Below are positions 62,438 through 64,000 of a stretch of DNA of 64,000 nucleotides, piece by piece; within the stretch, counting starts at the first letter, position 1, and each line of letters begins with the position of its first letter. Source of the DNA: Rhizobium sophorae (GTDB taxonomy: Bacteria > Pseudomonadota > Alphaproteobacteria > Rhizobiales > Rhizobiaceae); contig NZ_JABFCN010000030.1 in the NCBI RefSeq assembly GCF_013087515.1, positions 281,944-345,943 on the forward strand, in the 5' to 3' direction. The notes under the pieces are model-generated. The model saw only the letters and a list, made by a program, of their open reading frames with translations, was not told the origin of the DNA and ran no database searches. The position numbers and the translations under genes were made by a program.

Positions 62438-63946
62438 ATGATGGATCTTTTCAGCAATCTCGCGCTCGGCTTTGCAACAGCCGGCACTCCGGAAAACCTG
62501 CTCTTCTGCCTGATCGGCGTGTTGCTCGGCACGCTGATCGGCGTCCTGCCCGGCATCGGCGCCACGGCGACGATCGCCATGCTCCTGCCGATCACCTTCC
62601 AGCTTGAACCGGTTTCCTCGCTGATCATGCTCGCCGGCATCTATTACGGCGCGCAGTACGGCGGCTCGACGACGGCGATCCTGATCAACATGCCGGGCGA
62701 ATCCTCCTCGGCCGTGACCGCGATCGACGGCTACCAGATGGCCCGCAAGGGCCGGGCCGGCGCAGCGCTTGCGATAGCGGCACTGGGTTCGTTCTTTGCC
62801 GGCACGGTCTCGACCTTCCTCGTCGCGATCTTCGCACCGCCGCTGACCGCAATCGCGCTGCAATTCGGCTCGGCGGAATATTTCTCGCTGATGATCGTCG
62901 GCCTAGTCTCCTCGATCGCGCTCGCGCATGGCTCGGTCGTCAAGGCGCTGGCCATGGTGGCGCTCGGGCTGCTGCTCGGCCTCGTCGGCACCGATATCTA
63001 CACCGGCACGCCACGCTTCACGCTCGGGATCCGTGAATATGCCGACGGGCTGAACTTCGTGGCGCTTGCCGTTGGCGTCTTCGGCGTGGCGGAAATCCTG
63101 CGCAACCTCGAGGGCGAGTCGACACGCACGGTACTGATGGCCAAGGTCACCGGTCTTTTGCCGTCCCGCCAGGAATTCAAGGAGATGATTGCGCCGGTCA
63201 TTCGCGGTACGGCAATCGGTTCGGCGCTCGGCATACTGCCGGGTGGTGGCGCCATTCTCGCGGCCTTCGCCTCCTACACGGTGGAAAAGCGGATGTCGAA
63301 AACGCCGGAGGAATTCGGCAAGGGCGCGATCGCCGGCGTTGCGGGACCGGAATCGGCGAACAATGCCGGCGCGCAAACCTCATTCATTCCGCTCTTGACG
63401 CTTGGCATTCCGGCCAATCCCGTCATGGCGCTGATGGTCGGGGCGATGATCATCCAGGGCATCGTACCCGGTCCGAACGTCGCCACCGAGCAGCCGGCGC
63501 TGTTCTGGGGCATCATCGCCTCGATGTGGATCGGCAACCTGATGCTGGTCATCCTTAACCTGCCGCTGATCGGGCTCTGGGTGAAGCTCTTGACCGTGCC
63601 TTACTACGTGCTCTTTCCCATCATCATGGCCTTCTGCTCGATCGGGGTCTACAGCGTTAACGCCAACGTCTACGATCTCTACGCCGTCGCTTTCTTTGGG
63701 CTCATCGGCTATGTGCTGGCGAAGCTTCGCTGTGAGCCGGCGCCGCTTCTGCTCGGCTTCGTGCTCGGACCGCTGCTCGAGGAGAACCTCCGGCGCGCCA
63801 TGATCCTGTCGCGCGGCGATCCGACCACCTTCGTTACGCGGCCGATCAGCGCCATTCTTCTGGCCATTGCGGTCGCCGTCCTCATCGTCGTCTTCTTGCC
63901 GAGCGTCAAGAAGAAGCGTGAGGAGGTGTTCGTCGAGGAGGGCTAG
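62438..63946 (+). CDS. tctA: Tripartite tricarboxylate transporter large permease TctA
   Basis: A 502-residue permease with ten to twelve helices and the family blocks GVLPGIGATATIAMLLP, YYGAQYGGSTTAILINMPGESSS and GPESANNAGAQTSFIPLLTLGIP. With TctB it forms the membrane part, energised by an ion gradient. The start is at 62438 or the adjoining ATG at 62441. Confidence 0.95.
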   Translation: MMDLFSNLALGFATAGTPENLLFCLIGVLLGTLIGVLPGIGATATIAMLLPITFQLEPVSSLIMLAGIYYGAQYGGSTTAILINMPGESSSAVTAIDGYQMARKGRAGAALAIAALGSFFAGTVSTFLVAIFAPPLTAIALQFGSAEYFSLMIVGLVSSIALAHGSVVKALAMVALGLLLGLVGTDIYTGTPRFTLGIREYADGLNFVALAVGVFGVAEILRNLEGESTRTVLMAKVTGLLPSRQEFKEMIAPVIRGTAIGSALGILPGGGAILAAFASYTVEKRMSKTPEEFGKGAIAGVAGPESANNAGAQTSFIPLLTLGIPANPVMALMVGAMIIQGIVPGPNVATEQPALFWGIIASMWIGNLMLVILNLPLIGLWVKLLTVPYYVLFPIIMAFCSIGVYSVNANVYDLYAVAFFGLIGYVLAKLRCEPAPLLLGFVLGPLLEENLRRAMILSRGDPTTFVTRPISAILLAIAVAVLIVVFLPSVKKKREEVFVEEG

Positions 63947-64000
63947 GAGCTGTGGACACTTATCTGAGCCATAGGATTGTTGCGGCCAAAGCGAGCATGG

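Noticed and set aside
63947..64000. Possible end of an insertion sequence (GTGGACACTTATCTGAG...) at the right edge
   Set aside because: The window stops here. There is no second inverted repeat or transposase to confirm it.

Overview
The window is chromosomal DNA from a fast-growing rhizobium, most likely the Rhizobium leguminosarum / R. etli clade. Pointers are the AcvB/AtvA family gene, the sqdB-sqdD-sqdC sulfolipid operon, the alphaproteobacterial form of SerC with its leader RNA, the tolQRAB-pal-cpoB-tilS-ftsH-glmM order, high GC with strong purine-rich ribosome binding sites, and several families of rhizobial intergenic palindromes. No phage, CRISPR array or complete insertion sequence is visible.

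Layout. 1-6.2 kb: 3' part of acvB, a DinB-family gene, then a leftward block of Nudix hydrolase, metallophosphoesterase and ruvC-ruvA-ruvB, with an AbrB-type antitoxin / PIN-domain toxin pair lodged between ruvA and ruvB. 6.4-16.5 kb: a chemoreceptor, a flavin monooxygenase-like gene, yebC, a PPOX-family gene, a metallo-beta-lactamase-fold hydrolase, a YmdB-type phosphoesterase, 5-formyl-THF cyclo-ligase, an unknown coiled-coil-like protein, then sqdC and sqdD. 16.6-30 kb: sqdB, and the rightward Tol-Pal cluster (ybgC, tolQ, tolR, tolA, a small TolA-C-domain gene, tolB, pal, cpoB) followed by tilS, ftsH and glmM. 30-39.2 kb: a small membrane protein, an outer-membrane beta-barrel protein, serC-serA for serine synthesis, a PAS/GGDEF/EAL protein, a 33-residue secreted peptide, mnmA and a tRNA-Met. 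39.3-47.8 kb: a VCBS-like surface protein, a five-gene branched-chain-type ABC importer, and pobA with its divergent AraC-family regulator. 47.9-54.1 kb: phosphoketolase plus acetate kinase (acetyl-phosphate shunt), and a second GGDEF/EAL protein. 54.1-57.3 kb: a cobalamin riboswitch controlling cbtB-cbtA, flanked by an unusual histidine phosphatase and a periplasmic protein of unknown function, then a YuiH/sulfite-oxidase-fold enzyme. 57.4-63.9 kb: a DctB/DctD-like two-component system beside a tripartite tricarboxylate transporter (tctC, tctB, tctA).

The most unusual points are: (1) the toxin-antitoxin pair inside ruvCAB, coupled to ruvB by an ATGA overlap; (2) a gene between tolA and tolB that looks like a TolB-type signal peptide joined to a second copy of the TolA C-terminal domain; (3) a palindromic repeat with matching terminal inverted repeats inserted in frame in tilS, with another copy inside the sqd operon; (4) a response regulator whose sigma-54 contact loop reads GAFPGA instead of GAFTGA. 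Most single-gene functions are assigned by recognising family motifs; none has been checked by a database search.
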